A stretch of DNA of 64,000 nucleotides from Tamarix chinensis (GCA_030549775.1 CM060171.1:144728859-144792858), one strand, 5' to 3'. Counted from the first letter of the stretch, positions 21,510-35,090 are shown. A program made the numbers and translations. Notes: generated from the letters alone by a model not told the origin.

Positions 21510-24352
21510 ATGTGCAATAGAGCTGCAGCAGCTCCCGTAGGCGTCCTGAGAATGCTGGCCTTGTTTCCTTCCCCTAACCCTAACCCTAACCCTAACTACC
21601 ACAAGCTCGATCTCGCCATGAAAACCACCACCTCCGAACATTCAAAAGCCTCCTCCTTGGCTATTCCTCTGATACCACCGAATCAAAATTGGACCTCTAA
21701 CTTCAGTTTCCCATACTTAACCCAGCGCCTCCCCTCACCCAGATGCTTCTCCTCTGCCGCGGCGGCAAACTCGGCGGTGGCGTTGAAGGAAATACTCAGT
21801 TCTGGCGAGTCGGAACAAAGGTCTCTAGTTGTGGTGTCTTTCTACAAGTTTGCTGATTTTCCTGATCATGTTGAGCTGCGAAATCCTCTAAAGGGGCTTT
21901 GTGAGGCACTGGTATTCTTTTTCATCCTCGTCTCATTGATTTAGTAGGTCTTACCGACAACTGATGGAAAATTTTCAAATTTGCTATTTCTGTTTTAAGT
22001 GCCTTTAGTGTGATAGTTCAAGCTTGTTTTTCTTTATAGTTAATTAGCTGCAATCAATCAACATTGTTGAAATTTGCGTCAGAAATGATGTGGGAAATTA
22101 TCTCTTTGACCTGAAGCATTCCTCAGCCCGATAACTTATGGAATCTTTGTGTCTAGGTCGCTTTGAGATTTTCATCGTTCTGGATAATGACTGATTCTTC
22201 TACTTGAAATTTGCTATTGTTGTCCTAAAATATGCGTCTAATATGATTTCTTTTTCAGTTTTAACCCTGTGTTCGCCGAAACCACCAGTTCTCTCACCTC
22301 TTGTTTTAATCCATGCTATTCTACCCTCACAAGCTGATGTTGTTCAGCGTGTTTCAGGGGGTATAATTCTTGCACCAGAAGGAATAAATGGAAGCATTTG
22401 TGGATCACGAGAGTCGGTGGAAAGAGTTCTTGAATTCATCCAGTCTGATTGTCGCCTTAAGGGTCTAAGACAGATTGAATCACCTGTGACTCCTGAAGAT
22501 GAAGTTATACACCATGGGCATACTAGCAGTTCCCCTGTTGGAGCTGGGGAAGACGCGCCCTTCCGGTGGGATCATGTGCGGGTCAAGCTCAAGAAGGAGG
22601 TATCCTTCAACTGTCTCGTGTGAATGTAGTCGTTGTAGGAAATTGTTTTTCTTGTTATTTGACTTTCATCTTCCTAAACGCAGATCGTCTCTCTTGGAAT
22701 ACCTAATGTTTCACCTGTAGAAAGAGTGGGAAAATATGTAAGCCCCCAGGAGTGGAATGAACTGATCAGTTCTCCAGACACTGTGAGTGACATTTCATCA
22801 CACTGATGAGTTGGTGGGAGGTGTATTTGTTCACTTGCATTGATTATTTTTAGACCATGCTGCATGCTTTAATAGTCAATCAATCCATTTGTTAGGAGAT
22901 TAAGCTTCTTGAATGTGCTAGGCTGCATATGACTCGAATGAATCATTAGTACACATGTAAGCAATAGATATACCTATCTGCAAGGAAATGTTGTCATCAA
23001 AACCTTTTATATGATGGGTAACTTGGACACCTGTTGGCTATCGCCAATTCTGGTTCCTTTAAAGGGCTTATTACAATGTATGTTATCTCAGCTTGCATCT
23101 TCTATTCTCTCACTGGCTCTTTAGCGTGTGGAGTCAGAGCCTGAATGCTGTCCGAGCTTTCAGCCAAAAGATGGGCAAGGGTTACTGATGCATATATTAA
23201 GAAATGAAGGCGGAAAACTCTGAAGAATGTGTTCTATCTTGGATCCATTAGGATCTAAACCAACCTAGCAACCCTATCCACAACTGTGAACATACATCAT
23301 ATAGCTATATTGGGCTGATTGTATGTCAATCATGATTGAAGACTTTGCACTATTTGTCTTGTAGAAAGCATTAGTCTTGTTAGAAACACCGATTTGACCC
23401 TGAACTCTTTTTATGTTGTATCAACTACTTTAGGTGGTGGTAGATGTAAGGAATATGTATGAAACCAGAATCGGAAAATTCAAAGGAGCGGTTGATCCAA
23501 AGACCCAAGCCTTCAGAGAGTTCCCGTCATGGGTAAAAAATGAGTTACAGGGTGCAGATTTAGATGGCCAGCCATATGCAGTGGAGGCTGACAGCTTAAG
23601 TGGAAATGCTAGTAGCCAATCAGAAGCACAAGAACATGATACACCACCACGTGTTGCTATGTATTGCACAGGTGGCATTCGATGTGAGAAAGCATCAAGC
23701 TATCTCTTGAGCAAAGGCTTCAAAGAGGTAGTATATATGTATATTTGTTTCAATATTGATGTATTCACATGTCCTAAACTTAGGTTGAAGGCATCTCCCT
23801 GCATAAATTTCCTATCCTTCCGTGTTCTTGCGCCATAGTCCATGTTATGAGTTATTTTGTTTGTGGTTAAATATATGAGCTTACATGTTATCTGTGATAC
23901 CTTGCGGTTCCTATTCATGGTGCTTTTCTTGTCTGCTCTTTTCCCAATCATCTAATATTGTCCGTAACCAGGTTTACCATCTGAAAGGTGGGATATTGAA
24001 ATACTTGGAGGAAATCCCACGATCAGAGAGCCTTTGGGAGGGGGAATGTTTTGTGTTTGACAAGCGAGTCTCGGTTGAGCATGGGCTGGTTCCAGGGACT
24101 TACAAGTTATGTTATGGGTGCAAGCAACCAGTGAGTGATGCCGACATGGAATCCCCAAAATACGAGTATGGAGTTTCCTGCCCGCACTGTTTCTCATCAA
24201 AATCTGAGGAAGAAAAAGAGAGGGCAAGGGCTCGGCAACGACAGTTCGAGTCATGGGGTGTCATAGGCGGTCCGGACAAAGGACGTCGACCCGTACAGAA
24301 TAAATGTGATGACACTAGAGGAAGTGATGCTCAGCTTACGAAATCAATTTAA
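21510..24352 (+). CDS. STR8: Rhodanese-domain TrhO/UPF0176-family protein, STR8-like, probably plastid-targeted
   Basis: Five exons: 21510-21911, 22348-22599, 22684-22782, 23434-23727 and 23972-24352. All four introns are GT-AG and phase 0; the product has 475 residues. Residues 1 to about 90 are Ser/Pro/Ala-rich, as in a transit peptide. Residues about 107-134 ([10 protein letters not shown]) and exon 2 ([16 protein letters not shown]) form the N-terminal TrhO domain. Exon 4 begins the rhodanese domain ([10 protein letters not shown]); its active-site loop is CTGGIRCEK, with Cys329 as the likely catalytic residue and Cys335 conserved. Cys396, 399, 419 and 422 form a C-terminal CxxC...CxxC cluster. 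Bacterial TrhO makes 5-hydroxyuridine at tRNA position 34 using oxygen; the plant protein's reaction is inferred. The length is close to that of the Arabidopsis homologue. In-frame starts at 21552 or 21618 are also possible. Confidence 0.92.
21572..21596 (+). repeat. Telomere-like CCCTAA repeats inside the first exon
   Basis: Four tandem CCCTAA units read in frame as a proline-asparagine run in the presumed transit peptide. If translation starts at 21618 instead, they are in the 5' leader. Confidence 0.85.
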
Positions 24353-25653
24353 TTGGGAAGTTGGAGATACATGTGATCCGTATTTAGAGATAGGACCTAG
24401 CCTTGTCATCTTTCTTCCTGTTTGGTTTCTTGGTTGAGATATTGGACGCTGTAGGTTTGGATTGGGATAAAATCGAGTGAACCGAAAATTTAGCGTCTTT
24501 TTTGTTTGGAAAGATTTGGCACCCTTTCCTTAGCCGGTTAGCCCTCCCGATGGTTTTTGTTCATCTGTTCTTATTTCATTTGAAATTCATTGCAAATGAT
24601 TTATTATTATTCTTGAAGGATAAAAAATGATAAGATTAAATTGATAAATTACAAGATGCGCTCAGTTGTATATTACAAGATATATGTGGTGTGTTAAACA
24701 AAGTTTTTGTTCAAATGAAAGTTTAGGAATGAAGTAAAATGTGGCCTGGAATTTAGGTATAAGAAAAAACCATTTATGAAGCAGGGTTATTATTACCAGT
24801 GTAGTATGGGGAAATGAGGATGGAAATGAATGTTAAAATATTATTTTTTAAAAAGTTAGAAAATAGGAATGCAAGTAAATGATAAAAAAAAAGTGTGTGT
24901 GTGTGTGTGTGTGTGTGACATGTAATAAAATTAAAATAAATAAATAAATAATTTACAACTACTAACTACCTTAGTTGATGTAAATAATTAAAAAAAACTA
25001 ATGGGACGTTTCAAACGATAATTTTGATACTAAGAGGTTACCAAGATGGGATCATTACTACTCTAAATAAGATACTCATCAATATAAATAGAATAATCAG
25101 GTATTATGTAATCAATTCTCAAAACAAGTTAAGCATCGAGAAAGCACAAAATTTTAATAGATGAAAAAGTTGTTTGCGATGAAAGGCTTAGAGAATCAAA
25201 ACACATAGTATATAATCACTACTCTATTCAAGATAACTATTAACATAAGAGAATCATCAACACGGATGTAGTATATAATCACTTCTTTGGACACCAGCCA
25301 TATATTACATAATCACTTTTCTAGACAAAATAATTACTATTTAGTTAATTATGTTAATTATAATCATCTCATCATATAATTATTACTATAAGAATGATAT
25401 GTATAATAATAATTATTATTATAATAGTTATCACTCTATAACAAGATAAACACCAAAATATTATATAATAATCACCTCTCTGCAAATAAATACTCACAAG
25501 TTAGACACAATAATATAACACCTTTGTTGTATGATTTCCCTTTGCTATAGGAAGGCATAGTTTATTAATTAAATGCATGTTTTTGGTTCAAAAAATACTA
25601 TGCTGTTGTATGGTAATAATCATAAACTTTTATTACTAATACTAATAATTATT
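24353..25653. other. 3' flank of the rhodanese gene and AT-rich intergenic DNA
   Basis: The 3' untranslated region begins after TAA at 24350-24352. No canonical AATAAA is obvious within the first 200 bp. A (GT)n run lies at 24893-24917. The rest is AT-rich, with no coding or repeat structure that I can support. Confidence 0.5.
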
Positions 25654-25905
25654 ATTCTTTCCATACCAAAAAGAAAGTCATTTTGTTAATTTGTATACTT
25701 TTTTAAAAAGTAATAAAAGTAGTTTTAAAATTAAACTTACACCCTTCATTGAAAAATAACAAAAAATTTAATGCATATAGAATTTTAAAAAAGTGAGAGT
25801 AAAAATGGAAAGTATGCTTTAATTTTTCTAAAATGATTTTCTTTTTAATAAAAATTTTAATGACAAAATGATTTCTTATTTATACGAAAAAAGTACTATT
25901 TAAAT
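25654..25905. mobile_element. Stowaway-like MITE
   Basis: Left end TTCTTTCCATACCAAAAAGA, then AAGTCATTTTGT. The complement of the right end is CTTTTTTCGTATAAATAAGA, then AATCATTTTGTC. This gives terminal inverted repeats of about 35 bp around an AT-rich core of some 180 bp. The outermost bases and the TA target duplication are not sharply defined. No coding capacity. Confidence 0.55.
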
Positions 25906-27864
25906 AATTAACATAGTTATATATTACAATTATAACTATATGTATAATGTTGGCTAAAAAAGACTATATATGTAATCATAATTATTATATTTATAATATT
26001 TATATTAATTAAATATTGATTAATGGCTCAAAATGAGATGGTATATAGATATAATTATTTAACAAGATATACAGAATTTCTATATACAATAAGATAAAAT
26101 AGTATTTGTACATGATTAAAAAAAATTATTAAACAAAGTTTTTATATATATATAAATAATAATGTTACTAATCATATACTCATTTTTCTTTCATTTTGCA
26201 TGCAACCTATATTTGGGAGTATCATTTTCGTTTTGACTAACTCATACATACAAGCTTGATGATAAGAGCAATTTATGTTTGCATGAATTATATTTTAGGT
26301 TCTTTAGATTTAATTTATTTAATATAAGTTAATAATATTTTCCATTTTTTATATGTGCTCAATGTCATATACAATGACAACTAAAAAAGATAATTAACAT
26401 TTGATGGCGCTAACTACTACATTAGTGAACCATTAATTTCTTAGTCAAGTCATTTTGAAATACAAACTAAAGTCTTAACAATTGTCCCTTGTTACTCATT
26501 ATGAAAATCACTTTTTGTTAAGTAAAGTTTGTAATAGACATTAAAGCATGATATATTTTTAAAATATATAATTCATATTTATATCCATATCATAGACACA
26601 AACTATATCCATCAATAAACTCAAGAGCATCATCCTATTGATCGGTAACATGGACAACACAAGTTCAGTCCACGAAACATGCTATGATAAATAGAAGTCA
26701 AATATTACTATAGGCTAATATGTAGGATAAAATATCATATATTTATATAAAGATGCTACTATAGAATACTTAATCTATATATAATTTTATCTAATTTATT
26801 GATTGTCTTAAATTTTGGGAACTATCTAGAGAAATAGTAGTAAGTTGTACTACTATAATTTCAAAAGGCCCAATCGAATTTGTACAAAAGACATCCATAA
26901 TCATAACATAAATATATTATTCCAAACAAACCAATTGCATATATGCTTGCATGCACACATTCCTTAGGAATTTCACTAATCTTCTTCCAAATAATATAAT
27001 AGTATATTACCATTTATTTACCTTTCATTTAAAAAAGAAAAAATTACTTTTAGCCAATTTTTTGTCAATAGTCGTTTGTGTTTCGCAACAAGGATTCTAT
27101 AACTTTTAATTGATTTTCCAAATTAATTCATTTTTAAGAAACAATCCCATTTTTTTGCTTTATTTTTTCATTTCTTTTTCAATTAAAGGGTGAGAGAGTA
27201 AAAAAAATACTACATTTAGACAATTAAAGGGAATAAATATAAAGATGAAAAGTGGTATTCCACCTTTTTTAAATGGCAACTTTTTTTTTGTTATAACAAA
27301 TTATGTCTAAAGTATCAATATTTTGAGCACTAAAGGAGGTAAAAATTAAATGTTATATTATGTCATTGTCAAATTGCTCTTTTAATAGCTTTGGTGATCA
27401 ATAATTAAGTTGTAATTGTACTCCATCTATTTTTTAATATATAATACTTTTACCAAAAGCATCAATAATTAAAATCTTTATTTTTGTTTCTAAACTCATA
27501 TTCTTCACTTTCTAATTAAATGAATAAGGGATAAAAAAAATCAATGTGACTGTGAGCATTGGTAAGTAAAATTGTATATAATTTCAAATGGAAAGTGTGA
27601 AGTACAACCAAAATGCTTAAAGTAAACTAAACAATAATACCTAAATTATCCACACAATTCATTATCTTTCTAAATGACTTACAATATTGAAAGGAAACAA
27701 AATGTCTAGCTACATAACTTATAATATGTTTTCTAATATAGAACAAGGTTGGGAATTATTTAGAAAAGTATGCCTATTTCTTTCTCTCCAAATGTGGTGT
27801 GTAGTTGTAACTAGTAGAGCACAAACTATTTGATTTTTTTTTTATCCTGGGTCATCGACCACCA
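25906..27864. other. AT-rich intergenic region
   Basis: No gene seen. A string like CTCCATCTATTTTTTAATAT near 27421 resembles a MITE end but I could not find its partner. Confidence 0.5.
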
Positions 27865-27899
27865 TGAAAGGTATAATACTTGAACAATGTACTCACTAT

Positions 27900-28790
27900 T
27901 TGACTCAAAAATAATATAGAGTTTCATTTAGCAGACCTAGCCAACCATGTAGAATACAACATATTATTGATTTGGTGCATACTAATTCATGTTCTATGAC
28001 TGAGAAATCTCTTGGTAGTGCATAATATTTTGTTACTTTTATTGATGACCACTTGAGAAAGGTTTGGTTATCTTTATCGCAAACAAAAGATCAAATACTC
28101 AAGGCATTCAAGGAGTTCCATGTTAGGTTGGAAAGATAGACTGGCCAAAGGCTCAAGTGTGTTCGTTCTAATAATGCCGGAGAGAACCGTGGCCCTTTTA
28201 AAGCCTATTGCAAGTCCTATGGCATCAGACTCGAGAAGACACCACCAAATACACCATAGATGAATGATGTGGCTGGGAGAGTGAACCACACGATTGAGGA
28301 AAGAGTTTGTTGCATGCTATCTTATGCCAAAATCCCTAAATCATAATGGGGAGAAGCAGTCAAGACAACCGCATTTATTATTAACCATTGTTCCTTGGGT
28401 CCTTTGGATAGAAATATTCCATAGGAGGTATGGACGAGAAGAAATGTCTTATATGATCAATTCAAGGTGTTTGACTGTCGTGCATTCGTCCACATTCCTC
28501 AAGATGAAATATCGAAGCTTGATTCAAATACCTTGGCTCACCTCAAGATGAGTTAGGATATCACCTATGGGATCCTATGACAGAAAGGATCATCAAAAGT
28601 AGAGATGTTGTGTTCTTTGAAGACCAGACTGTCGAAGACACCAAGGAGCTAGAAAATCCCAAAGATAGCACTCAACATGAAGATGGCTCATCCCCTATTG
28701 CATGTGATGAGTTAGTGGAACAAACTAGCGAGAAAAATGATGATGAATCCAGTGATATACCTAATCAAGATGATTCCTTTTAAAAGAAAT
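27900..28790 (+). pseudogene. Copia integrase remnant
   Basis: Translated pieces include FVTFIDDHLRKVW, the conserved integrase core entry, then CVRSNNAGE and FKAYCKSYGIR, as in copia integrases, and a GAG-like tail with the copia phrase IIKSRDVVFFE (28589-28621). In-frame stops interrupt it at several places, for example after LER near 28138 and before MNDVAGRVNH near 28258. Not expressible as one protein. Confidence 0.85.
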
Positions 28791-29039
28791 AAAGGAGTCA
28801 GCGATAGGGTCTAATGATGATGCATCTATTGAGTTTAGTGAGGCAGTGGAACAACTCTAATTGTGGAGATCAACTAGAGTGAGATGATATTCCACCAAAT
28901 ATCCTCTAGATCGGTACGTGACACTCACATATGAGGGGAACCTCAAAGATACAATGAGGCCATGATCGATCCTCACAATGAAAAATGGAAAAAAGCCATG
29001 TAATAGAAGTTGCAATATTTACATGAGAACCATACTTAT

Positions 29040-30485
29040 GGTCTTGTCAAATTACCCAAAGGAAGGCGAGCCTTGAAGAACAATTGGGTTTACAAGATTA
29101 AGGCAGGAGATAACAACCCGAAACTGAGTTATAAGGCTAGGATAGTAGTCAAAGGGTGAAACTAGAAGATGGGTATTGAATTTGACGAGATATTCTCTCC
29201 GGATGTAAATATGTCATCAATCTAAGCAATTATAGGTCTAGCCATCAACTTAGACTTGGAAATTTAACATTGCAATGCCAAGACTGCATTCTTACATGAA
29301 GAACTACAAGAGGAGATATACATGGAGCAACTCGAGGGGTTTGAAGAACTGGATAAAGAACACATTGTGTGTTGATTGAAAAAATAGCCTCTATGGTCTA
29401 AAGAAAGCACCAAGACAATGGTATAAGAATTTTGACTCTTTCATGACTCAATATAATTTCAAGAAGACCCACTCTGACCACTGTGCCTTCGTGAAGAGGT
29501 ATGTTACTGGCGATTTCATCATACTTTTGATATATGTAGATGATATGTTAGTTGTTGGGCGAGATAAGAAGAAAGTTGCATATCTTAATAATGCCTTAAG
29601 CAAATCATTTGCCATGAAAGATTTGTGACCGGTAAAGCAGATTGTTAGAATGAAGATCACCTGAGATCATTCCAAAAAGTTATTGTGGCTATCTCAAGAA
29701 TGTTACATTGAGAAGGTTTTTGAAAGATATAGCTTGCAAAAGGCTAAGGCAATCAGTGTTCCACTAGGCAACATTTTAAGCTAATTAAGAAGTAGAGTCC
29801 AAAGAATGAGATAGAGAAAGAAGAAATGGAAAATGTCTCATCGTCATCTGTAGTTAGTAGCCTCATGTACGCCATGGTATGCACCAGACCTAATATTACC
29901 TATGCAATCGATGTAGTTAGCATATTCTTTTCCAACCTTAGGAAACCACATCGGGAAGCTATGAAGTGGATACTTTGTTATCTTCGGGGTGCAACTAATG
30001 GATTTTTGTGCTTTGGTGAAGGGAATCATATGTTGAGGGTTACATAGATGCAGACATGGTAGAAAAAATGTAATTTCAAGTTATGCGACTACCTTTGCAA
30101 GGGGAGTTGTGTCGTGGCAGTCGAAATACCAAAAGTGTGTGGCACTTTCAATAATGGAGGTAAATTACATCGCAACTATATAAGCATGCAAGGAAATTTT
30201 ATGGATAAAAAATTTTCTCTGTGAGTTGAACAAGAACAAGAAAGGTATATGTTGAAGTGTGACCACCAGAGTGCTATAAATCTATCCAAAAATGTAACCT
30301 ATCACTCTCGTAAAAAACATATCGATGTTCAATATCATTGGATACAGGATGTGTTAGAAGAAAAACTACTTAACCTAGATAAATTTCACACCAATGATAA
30401 TTGGTCGGACATGACGACCAAAGTGATACCAACCAAGAAATTTAGTGATTGTTGTGAAGGTACTAGTGTGGTGATGCTCCTCTAA
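29040..30485 (+). pseudogene. Copia reverse transcriptase and RNase H remnant
   Basis: The reverse transcriptase includes SLYGLKKAPRQWYKNFDSFM and the catalytic IYVDDML (about 29531-29551). RNase H includes RPNITYAIDVVS, then a connecting region, a complete-looking HIDVQYHWIQDV and the closing DMTTKVIPTKKF. Stops and frameshifts occur between the blocks. The copia family assignment rests on the YVDDM motif and domain order. Confidence 0.9.
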
Positions 30486-31015
30486 AGAAACGGTAGAAAT
30501 TAGTGGTGTTCAATGCACCATTAGGCTTATTGACTTGGTAAATGGAAGTTATACATTATTTAATTACCCATGGATTTATTTTCATGGAAGAAGTAGTCAT
30601 ACTTGACCATTTGGTTACTTCTCCAAGAGTTTCAAATATTAATTGGAGTGGAAACTTTTAATGGAGAAGGTTAGAGTTACGTAACAGCGGTTCATATATT
30701 CACCTTTAAATACCTTTTCTTGGAGAATGCAAGAGGATTCATAAGTTATAAAGAACATCCACGACACAAGTGAGAGATATCAACTTTTAAAGTGTGAGAA
30801 AGAGAGCCACATAAAAAGTGAGGAAGATTATTACATCTCATAATCCATCCTTTTTGAGTGAGGTCATTTAAGAGAGATCATCTAGTTTTTACTAGAGATA
30901 TCATTTTTGTTATTCTACTATATTATAGTAGAAGTTTTACTCGACCAAATGTCTCATTGTTTTTACATTTGCCTTGAAGGGTTTCCACGTAAAAAATCTT
31001 GGTGTCCCCATCTAC

Positions 31016-31678
31016 TTTATGTTTCACAATTTATTTTAGCCTATTTTAAATTTTAAAAAGAGGAAAAAGTTATTTCACAAATTAATCCATTTCTCCCAAA
31101 AATACTAAATGTAAGTTTATTTGATTTGAAGTAAGTACATAAATCAAAATTAAGTGTAATTCTCTTTTGACCCTCTCTCATTTTCTTAGTTAATGAATAA
31201 CCTACTTATTAAGTAATAACATAAGAAGTAAAACTTCATTTACTTTATTTAAGAAAATTATCTACAATTTTGGTAAAATTACATCATATACCCTTATATT
31301 TATTTTGAATTATACCATAGATCTCTATCCTTTTTTTTTGTTACTATCATGCCCTTCTATTGATAAACATTAGCATTTAAGTTCCTAACAAAAGGGGATA
31401 AGGATATCTGATATAATTACACCAAATATGGGGGTATATAGTGCGATACCCCATTTATTTATTTGTATCTCACATATAATTATTAAAAAAAGTATATTAA
31501 TTCCATCTCATACTTCCTTATTGTGAGCCAAACATATATTCAAGCAATTGTTTCCCTAATAGATGGCAATGAACCCTTAAGAAAGTATAAATTCCTCAAA
31601 TTCTTACAATCAATGTACCAAAGGAGGCATTAGTGTATTAAGTATTGGTAGTTATAATAATATGTATGTGATTATAAT
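31016..31678. other. AT-rich intergenic region
   Basis: No gene or defined repeat seen between the copia remnant and unit G. Confidence 0.5.
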
Positions 31679-33774
31679 TGTAATACCCTGAATGTTTAGC
31701 TAAGCCTAATCCTGAGTAATTAATATTGAAACCTAATTCTAACCTCAGGAATTTATTTTTCTATCTTACCCTAACTCCCTAATTCTAAATCTTAGCCTAA
31801 TCCTAAATTTTATTTGGGTTATTAATATTTTTCCTAACCTAAAACTAATCTCAGATAATTATTTAACCTAAATTTAAACCTACACCTTTTTTCTTTCCCT
31901 TTTTCTCCTTTTCCATTTTTTCTTCTCCTTCCCTTATTTTTTTCCCTACCGAACTTCACCTCACCTTTCTTCTTCTTCTCCCTTCCCCTTTTGTTTGCAC
32001 ATCTTCCCCTACCAAAGTCTACCCATCTACACCATCAACCCCCCTACTTAACTTAAGGGTTGGGGCTTGATTTTTCCTTGCTTAACTGCAACCTCCCTCC
32101 TCTCCCTCTCTGCGTGTATGTATGTATTTGTATATATATATACACACACAACTCATTTAATGTCCTAAAAATACCTCCTTATTCCTCCAATATTCTATCA
32201 AAAAACCACCCCAAACACCCTCCTCATCATCGCCAAAACCACCCAAAAAAAACTACCTTTGGTAGCCCTTGCTACACCACATCCACCATCCTCAGCAACA
32301 CCTTCCATTCCCTCACCTCTAGCTGCAGAAATACCCATTCCTACCCCTAGCTACAACAAAACCATTCGATCCCTCCCCCAAGCTTCGGAAAACTACACCA
32401 AAACACCCCACTATCCTTCGACAATTCCCACCATTGCTCACCCCTTCCCTTCGGCCAACTCCACCAATCACACCCCCCTCTTTTCACCCTTCCTTGCTAA
32501 TGCAACCCCCTATCAATGGAAGGTTGTAACATTGCTATCCCTCCTTACTTGAAAAACCCCAACCAATCCCCCTTGTTACACAAAGTTTTAGCCGAGACCC
32601 CCCTTCGAACCTTGGTTTGGTTTTTCCCAATTTTTTCTCTTCCATTACCTTAACCCTTAATTAAGTATTTCAATAATTACAATTATATTTTGTTAATTTT
32701 TATTATGTAATATTCTAGAAGTTTTGGAAGAAGCGAATTAGGGTAAGCGTGCTTAGAGATTGGAGCCTTTATTAGTAAGGATGCTAGTTGATATTTAGGG
32801 TTTTGTGTTAATTATTTGTATGCTGATGTTTGCTATCATGCTATTTTTATCATCTTATTAAATTCATGCTGTTAATATTATGATATGATAATGCATATGA
32901 TATGATAGAAAGAGAGTACGAATAATGAAAGATGTGATGATATGTTGATTTCTATGCTAAGTCGTATTTTGTGGACTAGCATAATTTATGGAAGAATAAT
33001 ATGGGAATAATGAATTATTATAAGTGGGAAATACCTATATTTAAGATGTATGTTGATAAAAGGAACATTTGGAAATAATGATATTGAGTATATGAGATTT
33101 TCGTAAAATAAGGGCTATTGACTATTTTTAAGGGCATTTTGGTCAATATAGGTTAATATGGGAATTTTGGTATTTTAACGTGTTATATGGATTAAAATAT
33201 GATAATAATATCATGTGATGTATTTGGGAGTGATTATGAGTGTCATAAGTTCTTCAGATGAGAAAATAGCCTAATTTGGGAATAATAGCCTTAAAATGAT
33301 AATGTTATTATCACATGTGTAAAAAGTTAGATTTAGGCCATAAATTTTGGATATGTTGTTAATATGAGTATTTTAAGGATGCATATTTAATTAGGTAATT
33401 ATATGAGCCTCATGGGAAAATTTATGACCTACCTATGAAATTAGGGTTTTGGGAGCTTTAGAAATAGTAACTTTTGATATAGGGCTATTATCGCATGTGT
33501 AATACGTGGGAGTTAGACCTCAAATTTCATGTGTGTTAATTATTCTATTATTTTAGGAACATATAACAAATTTGGTGGATAAATGATCGATATGGGGGAA
33601 GTTATGCTTAAATTGTGAATTTAGGGTTTTTGGGGAAAATGAGCATCTTAATATTTGAGAACAGTCTTGTTATATGTATATCGATGTATCTCTTGCATGA
33701 ATTATGTTTCTTACTCATAAACCGATCATGAATAAGTGAAAGATCACATGAGTCAAGCTGAGGTATTGTATGAG

Positions 33775-34180
33775 TCTGTTCCACTAATTTAATAATAATG
33801 GCCAGGCACGTTTTATCCTGGAAGGTACATCAAACCGTTCCACCGATTTAAAAATAGTGGTGCTGAATCTCAATGTGAAAGATAGTATGAGTCTGAGATA
33901 AGTAACCCTTGATTAAGACACTAATCATTTATAGTGAAAGATTTCGTGAGCCAAGACCGAGGTGTAGGAGTTCATTTCACTAGCTTAATAATAGTGGGCA
34001 GGCGTGTTTTGTCTTGGGAGGTGCTTCAAACCATTACACCGGTTTAAAAATAGTGGTTAGGAGCGTTTTTACTTGGGAGGTGTAGAGTCTGTTCCATTGA
34101 CTTTATAATAGTGGCCAAGAGCGTTTTGTCCTAGAAGGTATTTCAGACCATTCCACTAGTTTAAGAATAGTGAGGTACCT
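33775..34180 (+). repeat. Degenerate motif array of unit G
   Basis: Copies of TTCCACTAATTTAATAATAA type at about 33779, 33838, 33978, 34034, 34092 and 34154, with linkers like GGCGTGTTTTGTCTTGGGAG. The box GACACTAATCATTTATAGTG is at about 33915. This is a diverged relative of the array in D. Confidence 0.7.
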
Positions 34181-34634
34181 GAACTCAACGTAAATTAAAT
34201 AATGGATCATGATATATTCTAATAATACAAAACTGGACCTGTAATTACCTTGTGTCGATTCTTGTATCTCTCATGTATACTACTTTTTGCTATAAATGTA
34301 TGTAATGATATGTTTTTTTTATATTTTAACTGTATTGTTACCTCACTCGGCACATAGCATACTAATCATCCTTTTCATAGGTGTTGCTCATTCCCATGAG
34401 CATATCTACCCTGATTTGGAGGTGATTGATGATTATTAGCTTTATGTGCTTGCCTTGGGTGAGCACTAAATGAATTGATAAAGGGTATGGTTATCCTGAT
34501 ATCTCTATCTCTTTTTGGACTCTTAATCCTCTATTTTTACTATTTATTCCCTTCTATCTACTCTGTATCCTGTATCACAGTGGAATCAAGTGCTTCCTAC
34601 ACCTAATTCCTAGGTACGAGGTTACTTTTGCCTT

Positions 34635-34683
34635 GCACCCGACATATACTAGGCATAGGGAGTGCCTCTTCTATGTTGGATGC
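34635..34683 (+). other. Terminal hairpin of unit G
   Basis: GCACCCGACATA (34635-34646) and TATGTTGGATGC (34672-34683) pair over 12 positions with ten Watson-Crick pairs. An inner GGCA/TGCC stem is possible. The stem sequence is unlike those of A, F and I and unlike that of D, but the position is the same. Confidence 0.65.
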
Positions 34684-34812
34684 AGCGTAATACTAATACC
34701 CCTACATTTGTGTGTTGGCTTCCGCTAGTAACTCTTTAAAATGAAAATTTTAAGTTTTGAAAATTGGGGGTGTTACAACAATACATATTGCATTGTATTT
34801 TTAAAAAACCAA

Positions 34813-35090
34813 TACTCCATCTGTCCCAATTTGTTTGTCATATTTCTATTTTCGGAGTTAAAAATAACAATCTTTAACTGTTAATTTTTATCATACTATG
34901 CAAAATCAAATTATTCTTAAGAAATTAACGAACAAAATTTATTATTTTTTAACCACAAAATTCAAATTATTACAAACAAAATGATATTATTCTAATGAAA
35001 AACTTTCTTAAGCGAAATAAAATTTAAATATTTATGTCTTCATTATAAACTTAATAATATTTCTTTTTTATTTAAAAAAATAAAATCTTC
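34813..35090 (+). mobile_element. Stowaway-like MITE fragment
   Basis: TACTCCATCTGTCCCAATTT, then GTTTGTCATATTTC, is a typical Stowaway end with its TA. The complementary end is not visible; unit F begins at 35100 and may have replaced or displaced it. The right limit is an estimate. Confidence 0.4.

Larger units (their letters stand above)
27865..31015 (+). mobile_element. Decayed Ty1/copia retrotransposon, 5'-truncated
   Basis: Copia domain order is preserved: integrase, reverse transcriptase, RNase H, then a putative 3' LTR (about 30500-31015). No gag, protease or 5' LTR partner was found upstream. Frames are broken by many stops and shifts, so this is an old fossil. The outer limits are estimates. 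Confidence 0.8.
31679..34777 (+). mobile_element. Long LTR-family unit G
   Basis: TGTAATACCCTG to GGGGGTGTTACA, 3,099 bp, flanked by ATAAT (31674-31678) and ACAAT (34778-34782), four of five bases matching. It has a C-rich leader (31900-32640), a donor-like TTAGGGTAAGC (GT near 32742), degenerate motif copies (about 33775-34180), the hairpin region around 34352-34400 and a strong terminal hairpin. Frames at 32060-32552 lie in the C-rich leader and look non-coding. No pol. Confidence 0.8.

Noticed and set aside
21504..21944. Rhodanese first exon as a standalone 146-residue protein starting at 21504
   Set aside because: Position 21504 is GTG, and sequence after 21911 is intron 1; the spliced product is continuous with exons 2-5.
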